64,000 bases of DNA from Portulaca oleracea (GCA_029582165.1 CM055872.1:28380243-28444242); one strand, 5' to 3'. Counted from the stretch's first letter, positions 45,205-57,400 are shown. Notes: generated by a model from the letters alone, not told the origin. Program-made: numbers and translations.

Positions 45205-46230
45205 TAATGTATCCTACAGACACACCATGACCAATCCTTACTTATAGACGTACCTTCTAAGGATCAAATCAAGTCCTACCAAACAGCTCTTGATTGCCAA
45301 TAAAGATACAGTAGTAGAATTTGAGAGTTGTTAGATACTCATAAACAAAGCAAGCTTAAGGCTCTACTATTTCATCATTTCACTGGTTCCCGAATGACAT
45401 TACAAAAGGGGTATTTAAAACCCAGCTGAACTCTAATTAAGAGTTTCTTAAGCATAAAGAAAACGTCCTAATCATACTTAATTAAACTAATTACATCAGA
45501 ATAAGCTAATATGTAACTAACTTAAAAAGCTTCTAGAACAATAGTAATGAGAACTAATAAAAGCGTCACAAATGGCATCTTCATGAAGCTTCTAGATGAA
45601 TTGGAAAGCTCTAGAAACATCACACATGACGCTTTCTTATTGTAGCATCATTCCTCACGTGGATACTAAATTTGTGGCTGTCAATTGTCCAATAAGGTTG
45701 GTGTGTTTCTTCCTTCAGTAGTGAATGTCCTTAGGCATCCAAAGATGAGGGAACAATAAACGCTAAATGGAAGAACAAGATTATCCTCATCATCACACTT
45801 CAAAAGATAACCGGTAAGAAGTAAATGTCCTCTACGCTTGCCCAGAATAAAGTAGCACTGTAGAACCCAAATGACCTTCGGACCATGTAAGCTTGGACAT
45901 TATGAATGGCCTTCTAGGAACAAACTGAAAGAGAAGCCTTAATTCTAATTTATTGAGCCGAATAATGAAGGAGTCATGTAAGGTGAAGGACATGATCTCC
46001 CTGAATGTCCATGCTCTTCTTGTCAAAGTTGTATAGAATGCGAATGACTCTTCAAAGCACTTGCTCTAGGACAATCATGGAAGGCACAATGAAAAATGAG
46101 GTATTGAGACGGTAAACATGGCCTCGCATATGGTGAACGACCTTCAGTATCATCAAGGTCCATTTGGGATTCACGTATGAACTCTAAGCATGGTTGCACC
46201 AAATGAGGTTACGAGGGCTAATTTCCATCA
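45205..46230 (-). repeat. RT7 left LTR (its 3' LTR), with deletion
   Basis: 1026 bp, plus strand TAATGTATCC...TTTCCATCA. Compared with the right LTR it lacks about 280 bp immediately after the first dozen bases, and its outer TG is now TA. Confidence 0.85.
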
Positions 46231-46415
46231 TTCCCCCCAAGTTGAGAAAAGTTTGACCTCAAACTTGGAAGGTCCTTTACCCCAGAATGGTATGGTTTCA
46301 AATCAACTACATTGAAGGTTGCACTACAACCATATTCATCGGAGAAATCCAACTTGTATGCATTGTCTCCCCCCTTCTCAAGGACCTCAAAGGGACCTTG
46401 AACTCTTATAACCAA
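46218..46415 (-). pseudogene. pol: RT7 integrase C-terminus
   Basis: Reads RVQGPFEVLEKGGDNAYKLD, then GCSATFNVVDLKPYHS and PSLRSNFSQLGG. This is the GPY/F module and the tail that overlaps the polypurine tract. No zinc domain or catalytic core precedes it. Confidence 0.85.
46231..46243 (-). promoter_or_regulatory. RT7 polypurine tract
   Basis: On the minus strand AACTTGGGGGGAA directly precedes the 3' LTR, as in RT1 and RT8. Confidence 0.85.
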
Positions 46416-46537
46416 CTTCCCTTTCCTCTTAGATCGAAATCTATCCTTCTTTAGGTAAATCCAAACAAGTTACCCGGTAGGAAGCTCATCTTCTTCTTTC
46501 TCTTGTGAGCAAAATCATTAGACTTTGCTACCTTCAT

Positions 46538-47320
46538 CTATTCATGCTGAAACTCATATTCAGGAGGTAAACCAGGGGGTATTTCTTCCGGAAACACATA
46601 AGGATAGTGTTTCAAAGGAGGGGTAAAGAGGGAGTAGCTATTTGAAGAGTTTGGGTTTGCGTTTTGGTTTAGGAGAATAAGGTCCTCAACCCTGTCAAGG
46701 ATCTTCAGAAACCATAGGTTCAAGGGTGGAAACCTAGGTTCGTGGGTTATGAGGGTTAGCTCTTTTGTGGAGGATAGTAATGTGGAGATAAAGGGGTATG
46801 GAAAGTAGGTCTGGGAACTCCCCTTGTTGAGAAGGAAGATATTTGGTATGAGGGGTTTTTGTGGGGCTCTTGGGGCTGTTTTGTGGGTTAAGGACAGTGA
46901 GGCTTTCAGTGGTGGGTTGATGGTAGGATTAATGACGAACCAAGGTTGGTAAGGAGTGTGCAAATCAGTGCTTGACTGACTCAAGGACCTCGAGGCAGAA
47001 AAACTAACAATTTGAGCAAAAGGGTATGCGACATAGATGCTTCTCTTGTTAAGCATGGTTAACGTATGACACGACAATGTGTCTCCAAGCACAACTTCCA
47101 CAATTAACATCCAAGGCAAACTCCCTAATATAGAACATATGATCAAGGCCTTAACAACATTCCACACTAATCCACAACAAGCATCATCAAGGCTTACAAA
47201 ATCAAGATAATACAACTCCACTTCTTTTCCACTATCTTGACTCAACCAAAGTTGTATAATCATGATAACCTTCTCAACACAACAAGAAAGCACATGAAAT
47301 TTCACAAAGAATGCATTCAT
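46538..47320 (-). pseudogene. RT7 pre-RT region with unassigned segment
   Basis: A 260-codon minus frame. Its end matches the conserved pre-RT stretch (DLILLNQNANPNSSNSYSLF, then YVFPEEIPPGLPPEYEFQHE; compare RT8 at about 56020-56160) and stops where RT should begin. The middle (TLTMLNKRSIYVAYPFAQI, SLSQSSTDLHTPYQ) resembles RT3 at 29617-29862 but no domain I know. The first part is Cys/Leu-rich without recognisable motifs. Confidence 0.6.
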
Positions 47321-47588
47321 AATACTCCTAATTGACCAAAGTATTCACAAGTATGTTTCATTCATGCCCATCAAAATAATGTAGTTAGAAAATTGTTGAG
47401 ATCCCAAACCTTGACAAAATATTGGACACCAATTACCTTGAAAAGGATCAAGGCCGGAAAATCAACATTACCAATAAAAACAATGATCTCCTCCTTTGAG
47501 CTTGTTCGGGGCTTGATACTCCATTCCTCATACTTTGACCTGCTTCATTTCCACCTCTTTCGTTTTGGTCTTCTAGACACCTCCAAGT

Positions 47589-48271
47589 TCACCCATAGAA
47601 GTGACACCTTGGTTGGAAATAAACCAACTCAACATTGAAGCCATTGGAAGCCTCATTCTGCATCCTCATCCTTGTAGCACCTAAAGATGACATGATGTTC
47701 ACATTCACGAACTGAGGTTTAGATTCTGCTAAGGACATTGGCTGACAGAACCCTAAGGTCGTTGATTGTGTCAATGATACACAGTCCTCAATCTCCTTAT
47801 CATAGACAAGATCCTCCAAAGGTTCATTTACACACTCTTTTTCATCAAGATCCTCTACATCCTTATCATATCTAGGAATGAGATCTAGATTGACTTCTTT
47901 CTCCTCTAACCCCTTATAATCTTCTTCATCTTCATACACATCAAAAATAGGAGGGTGATTAAAATTGACCTCGTGTTCATCGTCATATTCATCCTCGTGT
48001 TCGTGCTCTTGTTCAATCTCAAGAGAAAAAAGGGCCTCAACAACTTCTGTCGCATCATGAATCTTGCCTCCTCTCGAATTTGATGTTCATTCTCTTGAAC
48101 CAAGGGTGGTTCACGTGATTTCCTGGAATTGTAAATAGATTCATACCAATCCATCTGTAATTGTAGCATATTGACGTCAAGGAGTTGTAACTCACGATTC
48201 AATCTCCTTAATCTCCTTTCCTCCTTCAAAATTTGATCACTCTTTCGAGATGAAGGCTTCCTGAAAGTCAA
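47589..48271 (-). pseudogene. RT7 atypical gag-position coding region
   Basis: Two overlapping minus frames. The upstream one (48271-47906) is Arg/Lys-rich (KSDQILKEERRLRRLNRELQ). The other continues as a strongly acidic segment (EIEQEHEHEDEYDDEHEVNF) to ECVNEPLEDLVYDKEIEDC, which aligns with the gag-protease linker of RT1 (ENEPLGDPVYDEVVEEPDEG). The capsid domain and zinc knuckle are absent. Confidence 0.6.
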
Positions 48272-48366
48272 GGCTGCTGGTTTTTTTTTGTAGCTATGTG
48301 TTTGAGATGATTTGGGATGTGTTTAGGCTCAAAGAAATCAGAAACGAATCACCAAGATGGAAGCTA

Positions 48367-48378
48367 GCTCTGATGCCG
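48367..48378 (-). promoter_or_regulatory. RT7 primer-binding site, two changes
   Basis: On the minus strand CGGCATCAGAGC, six bases past the right LTR, equals the tRNA-Met site TGGTATCAGAGC with two transitions. Confidence 0.8.
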
Positions 48379-48384
48379 AATTTA

Positions 48385-49703
48385 TGATGTATCCCAGCCA
48401 GAGGACCTTTGCTCAACAAGCTGAGAAGCATCAAATAATACAGAGGACGCGCATTTGAACCAGAACAACAGGGTAAACTAGATTCAAGCAGCAGCAAATA
48501 GATGAATCCCAAAAAGAATCGAATGGATTTCGATTAAGTTAGAACATCAATGAGGTTTATCTGCTCGAATCCAGCAACAACACAACCCACAATGTTCAAT
48601 CGACACCAAGGAACAAAAATAGAGGAAGAATGAAGGATAGAAACAAGTGATTACCGATCACTATAGACGCACCATGACCGATTCTCACAAGGGCAACCTT
48701 AATCCAATCCTTAGTTATAGACACACCTTCTCAGGATCAAATCAAGTCCAACCAAACACCTCTTGATTGCCAAATCAGGATACAGTAGTAGAATTTGAGA
48801 GTTGTTAGATACTCACAAACAAAGCAAGCTTAAGGCTCTACTATTTCATTATTTCACTGGTCCCCAAATGACATTACAGAAGGGGATTTAAAACCCAGCT
48901 GAACTCTAATTAAGAGTTTCTTGAGCAAAAAGAAAACGTCCTAATCATGCTTAATTAAACTAATTACATCAGAATAAGCTAATATGTAACTAACTTATGA
49001 AGCTTCTAGAACAATAGTAATGAGAACTAATAAAAGCATCACACATGGCATCTTCATGAAGCTTCTAAATGAATTGGAAAGCTCAAGAAACATCACACAT
49101 GGCGCTTTCTTATTGTAGCATCATTCCTCACGTGGATACCAAATTCGTGGATGTCAATTGTCCAACAAGGCTGGTGTGTTTCTTCCTTCAGCAGTGAATG
49201 TCCTTGGGCATCCAAAGATGAGGGAACAATAAATGCTAAATAGAAGAACAAGATTATCCTCATCATCACATTTAAAAAGATAACTGGTAAGGAGTAAATG
49301 TCGTCTACGCTTGCCCAGAACAAAGTAGCACTGTAGAACCCAAATGACCTTCTGACCATATAAGCTTGAACATTATGAATGGCCTTCTAGGAACAAACTT
49401 AAGTATAAGCCTTAATTATGATTTATTGAGCCGAATAGTGAAGGAGTCATGTAAGATAAAGGACATGATCTCCCTTCACGTCCATGCCCTTCTTGTCAAA
49501 GCTGTATAGAATGCGAATGACTCTTTAAAGCACTTGCTCTTGGACAATCATGGAAGGCACAATGAAAAGTGAGGTATTGAGACAGTAAAGATGGCCTCGA
49601 ATATGGTGAACAACCTTCAGTATCATCAAGGTCCATCTGGGATTCAGGGATGACCTCAATGCATGCTGCTACCAAATGAGGTTAAGAGGGCTGATTGCCA
49701 TCA
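48385..49703 (-). repeat. RT7 right LTR (its 5' LTR)
   Basis: 1319 bp, plus strand TGATGTATCCC...TTGCCATCA. The U5 end can pair 48392-48398 (TCCCAGC) with 48420-48426 (GCTGAGA), a 7-bp stem including one wobble pair. Confidence 0.88.
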
Positions 49704-49708
49704 CACAC

Positions 49709-50640
49709 CCCCAAGCCTTCATCAATCTCCTTCTTTTTCGAGTGGTGATGAAAGAGAGTCCACTTGAACTGGGTCCAAAAGACGAATTAAGAAACCCACG
49801 ATCGATGAATTTCTGTTATCAAAGTTGAGCTCCCGGAGTTCAATGGTTCCTTCGACCCAGATGACTATTTGGAGTGGGTCCAACTCATGGAACAAATTTT
49901 TGAGGCTAAGGGCTATAGTGATGAAAAGGATTTTAAGGTGGCTAGCCTCAAACTCACTAAAGTCGCATCACTTGATTTGAGATTATCAAGGCTCAGTGAG
50001 CTCGAGACGGCAAGAGGAAAATTGATTCTTGGACCAAGCTCAAGAAGTTGATGAGCAAGTGATTCCTCCCGACCACCTACAAGCAAGACCTCTTGAGGAA
50101 GGTCTTCGCCCTCGAACAGGCCGGGCAAGCGGAGTGTGAGCGAGTACGTCCAGGAGTTTGAGCATCTCCTAATTAAGAGTGGTTTACAAGAGCCACAAGA
50201 ACAAACCATCATGAAGTTCTTGAACAGCCTTGCCCCTTACATCACCAAGAAGGTTGAAATCCAACATTTGTACTCTTTGGATGACTTGTGAAACCTTTCC
50301 CTCATGGCTGAGAGGAGGAAAAATGAACGGGCCTTCACCAAGATCCATGGCCACTATCGTCTCCCTCCTTCCGAGTCAACACAATCGGTCACCCCTAGCC
50401 TGGTTGCATCGATGTGAGCTACCTCCCTACCTAGGGATGACAAGGGCAAGAATGCCACTCTACCTCCTCCGCAAAAACTCCTGAAGTGGCTTGAAGGCAA
50501 GAAATGTTATTGGTACCTTGGTTATAACCACTTCCAGGAGGATTACCCAACAAGAAGGACCTTGACCTTGAAAGAGGCTGAGAAGATTGAAGAAGACCTC
50601 ATGTTTGCACCTAAGAAGGCCCCCCAAGGGTGAAGATTCA
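49709..50640 (+). pseudogene. gag: RT6 gag (main part)
   Basis: In pieces: VELPEFNGSFDPDDYLEWVQ and EKDFKVASLKLTK; VSEYVQEFEHLLIKSGLQEP, FLNSLAPYITKKVEIQHLYS; and a knuckle-like CYWYLGYNHFQEDYP (about 50506-50550) in which two zinc ligands are lost. Frameshifts occur near 49990-50110 and stops at 50289 and 50416. Confidence 0.75.
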
Positions 50641-50742
50641 AGCGATGAGGAGATCGTGCTTGACCCAGATGTGGGCGAGATGCTTGTCTTGAGGAAAATG
50701 CCCCACTCCCATGAAGCTCCTCTTGACTAGAGCCAATGAGAG

Positions 50743-51100
50743 ATGCTCTTTCATTCCCAATGCACCATTCAAGGCCAAGAGTGGAGCCTCATCATCGATA
50801 GCGGTAGTTATGCTAATGCCGCCTCCACCTCTATGGTCAAGAAGCTCGGTCGCCTGACCACTCCACTCCCCCGACCTTACACTCACAATTGGGTGGGTGA
50901 ATGCTCCGGCCTCAATGTAACCTGACTAAAACTTGTTTCATTGTCCATTGGTGGAGTAGGTTGACAGTGCTTTGATGTTGTACCGATGAGTGTTTGTCAC
51001 AAACTACTGGGGCGGCTGTGGCAATTAGATAGGTGTGTCATCACGATGGCCCAGTCAACACCTACTCCTTCACCGTCGGCCCAAAACGGATCGCCTCAAG
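50743..51100 (+). pseudogene. pro: RT6 protease
   Basis: Frame 50743-50925 reads MLFHSQCTIQGQEWSLIIDS then GSYANAASTSMVKKLG. The active triplet is D-S-G, with the common Cys after it changed to Tyr. The HDGPVNTYSF-like end is near 51040-51070. From about 51100 to 51688 no RT or integrase motif could be read. Confidence 0.75.
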
Positions 51101-51688
51101 TCCCTCAACCCCACAAGAGATATAACCCGGGGTAGCTAGTGAGAAGAGAAACAATTCTTTCAAGAGAAACACGGGATGAGAGTACATGGGCCGGGATGAG
51201 TGATCCCTTGCCTTGTCCTTATTGCACGATAAAACTAACGTGAGTGAATGTACCAAAATACCACACAATACCCCCATCCCCTCCTCCTACTCCTACCCCT
51301 TACCTTATATGCCTCCTCTCGACATGCTCTACAATGATGATGGCTACATCTTGGGTTTTGGCACTTTACGGGGGCTCTTTCATGTTGAACGAGGCGTTGG
51401 CGGGATGGAACCACCTAAGGAGAACCTTCCAATGACGTGCAATCTTTTGATGAATATGTGGAGCAGTTCAACAGGCTCGTGCAAGGCGAGGTTTACCCTA
51501 CGGAATATCTGAGGTATACCTTTACGCCCTCATTCTTCAATGGAAATCACCCTTCAAAGTGCCATCGGTTTTGGGGTGCAACTTCGCATCAATCCTCAAA
51601 GAAAACCTTACCCCGGATTCCCAGATTTGGTGGGCTTGCTTCTTACACCAAAGAGTTGAGGGCAACTCTTTTTTCAAGAAGGTAAGTA

Positions 51689-52901
51689 TAGAATATATCG
51701 GGATAGGACCTGCCGAATCCGAATCATAAGTGACTCACCCTCCCAAGACCCCGAAGGCGTGGATGGATTTCTTGCTCTCAAGATGGGGTGCGGGAGGCCC
51801 TTCAAAGAGGATCCTGTAGCTAGGTATTTTGGGGTGCTTGTGGTCCTAACTGGGACTATTCCCAAGCCTCATGAGGCTCCCAAGATTCCTTCGGCGTAAA
51901 TAAAACCACAATGTAATTCTTGACTTCTTTTTGGGCACTTAATGATCCAAGTCAACCTTAAGTGTATTTGGTGAATTTCCTTGGCAAGGAAGGTCAACCC
52001 AGGGTTCAACTCGAAAGTATTTTGATGGCCTCATGGTCATTGAGAAACAGAACATGACTCAATCAAGGAATGAGCATGGAAGTGTCGAAAAGAAGAGGCG
52101 TCACGACCGTGACAGTGCTTGTCACGCCCTTGACATGATTCGGGAGCTAGAGTCGCGGCTGTGACATCTTACATCACGCCCGTAACTTCTCTCCCAAGGG
52201 GCAGAAGCTGAAGACAACATACGCCCGTGACGTGCCGTGTCACAGCTGTGATGTGGCATCAAGAAGAACTCGCAGCTCATGAATCGCCATGTGTCGCGCC
52301 CGCGACATATCTACGTCACGACCGCAACCTGAAGGTCGCGATCACGAATTCCACGCCTAGAAATCTTAATCCAGTCTTCCGGGGAGCGTCACGCCCATGA
52401 CAGTCAGGGATTTTTGAAGCGTCATGCCCACAACGAACCTAGGGAAAGTCGGATTTCAGCCGAATTTCCTCCTTTTGTTTCCCTCCTTCGTTGAGTTTCC
52501 TCTTTCGCCCCTCTCTCTCATAAAATGTAATGCCCTCATTTCAGAGACCCTTTTGTAATTTCACATCTCAAGTCTTCTTACACCTCATCAATGCCTCCAC
52601 AAATACTTAGTATTTTGAAGGAAGAAGGCATTTAATGCTTATGAATGAAAATTGAAGAAGCTTTGGTTTTCTCTCCCTTTCTCAACTTTACCCATTTCCT
52701 CAACGGTGGTGTTGCAAGTCTTTCCTATATGGAATTTGTTATGGTTTTCATTTATTAAATTCTTTGGGTTGCAGTTCTTAGGTGGTTTATTTCCTTTACC
52801 CCCAATCCATATCGGGTTCAAGGTCATTTTCCGGGTTTAAATTCATCAACCTTCGTCTTCTCCAACTCAAGCAACATCGAATCCCACCGCGCCACGCTCC
52901 A
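51689..52901 (+). repeat. RT6 3' LTR
   Basis: Starts near TAGAATATATCGGG and ends CACGCTCCA. It has the same series of GTCACG-CC-GTGAC near-palindromes at about 52090-52430, many changed to TGTGAC or CACAAC. Confidence 0.75.
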
Positions 52902-53194
52902 GTAACTCACATATAAGTACCAAATATATGATCAAACGTTTCGTGCAGTTCATCGAACATCCTGGGCAATGATATCCATTAGGTCTAATTTCTTCCCTAA
53001 TAGTTCTGGATAATATAAATTACTAACAACAATGATTAATTTATCATATTAAAAAATATATATATTAATATAAAAATAACACTAAAACTTAATCACTTTA
53101 CATAAATTGCCTCTAGAATCATAAGTTACAGAATCATTGCATTTCTCATTGTTTAGACGCACCTTATCACATGACCAACTTAGCTCATAAGCAG
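52902..53194. other. Gap between RT6 and RT8
   Basis: AT-rich, with a TA-rich patch near 53049-53076. No gene or named repeat seen. It could be the continuation of the 40060-43476 repeat interrupted by RT6. Confidence 0.4.
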
Positions 53195-54248
53195 TGATGG
53201 AGATTAACCTATGCCATCCCATTTGGTGCAATCATGATTCATGGCCATCAATGAACTCAAGAACACTTATGGTTTAGAGTGCCATTCATCTTGATGGGTA
53301 CCTTCTCTATCTATGTCTATAAATAAAAATTGAGACTTCGCCTCCAATCTTGCCCTTGGAGACATTTGAAGGGAATTAATTAAGCTTTCCAAAAAGTGAA
53401 GGTTTGTTCAATTTTGAGTTCATTTGAGTTCTATACAGCTCTTGCAAATCAGTTTACCCGGTTTAGGCCCAATTTTAGCACGGTTGTTGTTTTGGAGTTT
53501 TATCATGGGCAAATTGGTCTTCTCTCACCAATTTTGAATTTCCCTCTCTTTTGGACGTTAAGGAGGTTTCCTAAGTGGTGAGGTTTGCCAAGCAAGCAAA
53601 GCAAGTAGGAGGTGTTGACATAGGAATGGTGTTAAGTGTCCTTTGCGTGTCCTATGAGAGTTGTCATATTGCTTGTTCTTATTGGCTCTTTTTGTTACTA
53701 TGATGGACGAATACTTTAGCATAAAGAGATGTATTAGCTTAATATATATGTCGTTAACTTAATTAAGCATGTTTTGTACCTTTCTTCATGATTAGGAAAC
53801 CTAAGTTGTTGTAATATAGAGAGGTGTGTTCTGGATAGCTTGTTTGCTTTACTATATTACGCATACCCTTTCACTTTTAGCTTCATTACTTAACAAAATA
53901 GACAATCGTGAGCTTCACCATTGTTTGTGAGTATCTAAAACTCTCATTTCTACTCCTGTATCTTGATTTGGTAATCAAGTGGTGTTTTGTAGAGCTTGTA
54001 GTCAATCTTTGGAAGGTGTTTCTGTAACCAAATGAGTGATTGCAAGTGATTGCCCTTGTGAATGAGATTGTAGTGTTTCTTTACCAATCGCCATTCACAT
54101 GTTCTATCTTGGTCTTCCTTTGTTTTCTGTTCCCTGATGCTTGTTGCATCCTATTGATTCGGTTAGAATAACAAACGAGTGAGTCTTGTTTCCTTGTGGT
54201 GTTTGTTTGCTCGTGATTCCATCTTCATTCTTGAGCTTACATACATCA
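53195..54248 (+). repeat. RT8 5' LTR
   Basis: 1054 bp, TGATGGAGATTAACC...TTACATACATCA, with the primer site four bases later. It aligns with 58710-59516 and, more distantly, with the LTR of RT3. Confidence 0.9.
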
Positions 54249-54252
54249 TAAT

Positions 54253-54264
54253 TGGTATCAGAGC
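54253..54264 (+). promoter_or_regulatory. RT8 primer-binding site
   Basis: TGGTATCAGAGC, exact match to the initiator tRNA-Met site. Confidence 0.9.
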
Positions 54265-54354
54265 TAGCTTACCATCTTGGTAAGTAGTCTCATTTTTCCT
54301 TGGCTAAACACAACCCTTTCGTCTCAAACATATGGCCACAAAGAACCTTTAACC

Positions 54355-55391
54355 ATGACATCCATCAAGACTCCATCTCAAGTGAGTCATCTAATTTTGA
54401 AGGAGAAAGAGGAGTTGGAGAAGGTTGTGAAGTTCCTTTTAGCTCGACTGAAGCATTAGGTGTATTTGCAATGACAAGAGCTAAAGGAATCAAAAGGTGA
54501 GGAATCTGATTTGGGAAACCCGTTTGGTGATCAAGAAAAGGACGCCATGAGCCATCCTAGAAGGCATGTACAAAGAGCAAAAGAAAGATTGGATTTCAAA
54601 GTTGATATTCCTGAATTTGAGGAAAACCTTGATCTGGAGGTATTCCTTGATTGGTTACTAATAGTGGAGAGGGTCTTTCATCTCAAAGACATTCTGGATG
54701 ATAAGAAGGTGAAGTATATTGCTTTGAAGATTAGGAATCATGCGTCAATGGACTAATCTCCAAAAGAAGAGGATAGCTTTGGGGAAGGAGAAGGTACGTA
54801 CATAGGAGAAAATGAGGAAGAAACTCCAAGCTAAGTTCTTGTCGTCTAATTATCTCAAGGATAACTATTTCAAACTCCAACATTTGGTTCAAGGTAGCAA
54901 ATTAGTAGAGTACACCAAGGAGTTTGAACACTTGCTTTGGAGGTGTGACTTTAAAAGAAGATGAACCTCTAACTGTAGTGAGGTATTTGGCCGGTTTGGA
55001 GGAGAGGATTAGAAATGTGGTAGAGTTGCATCCTTACACTACTTTGAATGAGCTAAGCTCTTTAGCTCACAAAGTGGAGATGCAAAGGAAGAGTAAAGGC
55101 AAGGAGGCAGCCTCTAAAACTGAACCTCGTCTATTCTCATATCCTAAGCAAACCTTTACCCCACAAAAACAACCTATCCCATCCAATTACCCATCTATGA
55201 AACACCCTCAAAACCCACAACCTTATGCCATGCAAAGAACAACCCCTACTACTGACCCTAAACCTTTAAGTACAAGGAGATGTTTTAGATGCCAAGGGCT
55301 TAGACACGTTGCGTCTGAATGCCCCAACAAACGAATGGTATCTGTTGTTGAATACCAAGTTGTCTTGTTTGTTGCACCAAAGCAAGGGTAG
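54355..55391 (+). pseudogene. gag: RT8 gag
   Basis: Starts MTSIKTPSQVSHLILKEKEE. Capsid: DFKVDIPEFEENLDLEVFLD, RVFHLKDILDDKKVKYIALK, then after a frame break FEHLLWRC, YLAGLEERIRNVVELHPYTT. The zinc knuckle CFRCQGLRHVASEC is complete (about 55281-55322). Stops at 54457 and 54754 and shifts near 54755 and 54948 prevent a full product. Confidence 0.85.
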
Positions 55392-55415
55392 GAAGAAGAG
55401 TTCTTAGAAGAGCCT

Positions 55416-56160
55416 TTGGAGGAACCTATCTTTGACGAAGTTGAGGAAGAACCAGATGAATGTGAAATGCTTGTGGTGAGGAGAGTTCCTAGTAGCTCTT
55501 CTATGCATGAAAGTCTGGAGCAAAGGGAGAATATCTTTCACTCTCGGTGTACTATCAATGGCAAAGTTTTTTGGTTGATCATTGATGGTGGGAGTTGTAC
55601 TAATGATGTGTCTCAAGATATGGTGAACAAGTTGAAGTTACAAACTAACCCCCATCCAACCCCACACACCATACAATGGCTAAATCAAAGCAAAGGCATC
55701 TAAGCCAGTTATAGATGTTTGGTAAACTTCTCCATAGGTAAAACATATCATGAATCTCTTTGGTGTGATATTTTACATATAGATACTTGTCATATCTTAC
55801 TTGGCAGGCCTTGGTTATTTGATAGAGTCGTGACACATGATGGGCGTACAAACACCTATACAAACACCTATATCCTCTTATCCAACCATGAAGAGATCAC
55901 CTTTTGTCCCTTAAAACCATCCCAGGTTGTGAAAGCTAAGGAGAACTTGGTTCTTGAGCCAAGTTTGATCACTTTGTTGGTGGCTGAACATCATGAGTTT
56001 AGGAACCACAAAGACTTGATCCTCCTTGATCAAAACACCGAGCCTAACTCCACAAATAGCCATCCCCTCCTTATCCCTCTCTTGGAACAATACTCTTTTG
56101 TGTTCTTGGATGAGATGCCCCCTGGTTTGCCTCTTAAACATGACATACAACACGAGATAG
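55416..56160 (+). pseudogene. pro: RT8 protease and pre-RT region
   Basis: Linker IFDEVEEEPDECEMLVVRRV, protease WLIIDGGSCTNDVSQDMV, stop at 55701-55703, then from 55719 DILHIDTCHILLGRPWLFDR in an open frame that runs to 56360. TNTYTNTYILL shows a small internal duplication of the TNTY codons. Confidence 0.8.
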
Positions 56161-56760
56161 ATCTCATTTCAAGATTTATCCTCCTTAATAAACCAGCCTA
56201 TAGAATGAACACCAATGACACTAATGAGATTCAAAGGCAGGTTGATGAGCTCCTTGCAAAGGGAGTGATTAGGGAGAGCTTGAGTTTTTGTGTTGTTCCG
56301 GCTCTTTTGGTCTCAAAGAAGGATGGTAGCCAGTGTTTTTGTATTGATAGCGTGGTATGAACAAGATCACCATCAAGTATAGGCCCGCCATACCTAGACT
56401 TGAGGATCTTTTAGACGAGCTTCATGGCGCCCAAGTCTTCCCCAAAATTGATTTGAGGAGTGGTTACTATCAAATCAGAATCTATGAGGGAGATAAATGG
56501 AAGATGGCTTTCAAAACAAAAGGATGTTTATGTGAATAGTTGGCTCTGCCTTTTGGTTTAACTAATGCCTCATCTACTTTCATGAGATTGATGAACCAGG
56601 TCTTGAAGCCACCTATAGGCAAGTGTGTTGTTGTCTAATTTGATGACATACTTGTTTATAGTCAAAGTGAAGAAGAGCATGTTGATCATCTACGACCTAT
56701 TAAGGTGATCCTAATCCATGAGAAACTTTATGGCAACCTTGGGAACTATCAATTCTTCAC
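56160..56760 (+). pseudogene. pol: RT8 reverse transcriptase, active site destroyed
   Basis: NKPAYRMNTNDTNEIQRQVD, VVPALLVSKKDGSQCFCID, frame break at about 56355, then [20 protein letters not shown] and [14 protein letters not shown]. The Trp codon of EWLV is a stop (TAG at 56537). The Tyr codon of the YFDD box is a stop (TAA at about 56637), so this copy cannot encode an active enzyme. Confidence 0.85.
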
Positions 56761-56859
56761 CAACTAAGTCATGTTCCTTGGGTATGTTATCACGGCAAAA
56801 GGTATCTAAGTAGATGAAGAGAAGATCAAAGCAATCCATGAGTGGCCAATTCCAACTTC

Positions 56860-57400
56860 TATGCAACAAGATCGGAGCATTCATGGCATTGCTTCCTTCT
56901 ATAGGCACTTTGTGAGGCACTTTAGCACTATCCTAGCACCCATGACTGAGCTAATGAAGGCTAAGAGTTTTTCTTAGACTCAATCAGCAGAGTAGGTGTT
57001 TAAGATCATCATGGAGAAGCTTACCACATCTCGGTGTTAGCCTTTCCAAGCTTTGCCAAGGTGTTTCAGGTTGAATGTGATGCATCTGGTTTGGGCATAG
57101 GAGTTATCCTATCAAAAGGGTATGCTTGTTGCTTATTTCAGCGAGAAGTTGAATAAGGCGAAGAAAAAGTATAATGTCTAGGACAAGAAGTTTTATACAA
57201 TCATTCGTGCTTTGGAGGAGGCACTAACTTATTCGTGGAGAGTTCATTATGCATAGTGATCACTAGGCTTTGAAGTTCATTCAAGGACAGCATAAGCTTA
57301 AACCATGCCATGCCAAATGGGTTAAGTATATGCAAGCCTTCCATTTCATGATCCATCACAAGGGAGGAAGTTAGAAAAAGGGTGCGGATGCCCTTTCCAT
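56860..57400 (+). pseudogene. pol: RT8 RNase H
   Basis: Readable pieces: [50 protein letters not shown], the HSDH motif and KHGKWVKYMQAFHFMIHHKG-like sequence. Several frame changes and stops. Confidence 0.8.

Larger units (their letters stand above)
45205..49703 (-). mobile_element. RT7: deleted Ty3/gypsy element nested in RT6
   Basis: Flanked by a perfect CACAC duplication (45200-45204 and 49704-49708). Minus orientation: primer site, atypical acidic/basic coding region, a pre-RT fragment and the last part of integrase. RT, RNase H and integrase core are deleted. It belongs to the RT1 group by its ends, polypurine tract and integrase tail. Confidence 0.92.
43477..52901 (+). mobile_element. 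RT6: older Ty3/gypsy element split by RT7
   Basis: LTRs of about 1.2 kb (43477-44672 and 51689-52901) about 80-85% alike by eye. Internal sequence 44673-51688 minus the nested RT7 (4.5 kb) leaves about 2.5 kb: gag and protease are recognisable, RT-integrase are not. Flanks GCCAC and GTAAC agree at only three of five bases, so the outer limits are approximate. Gag differs clearly from the RT1 group and the protease has the classical D-S-G triplet, so this is a separate lineage. Confidence 0.75.
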
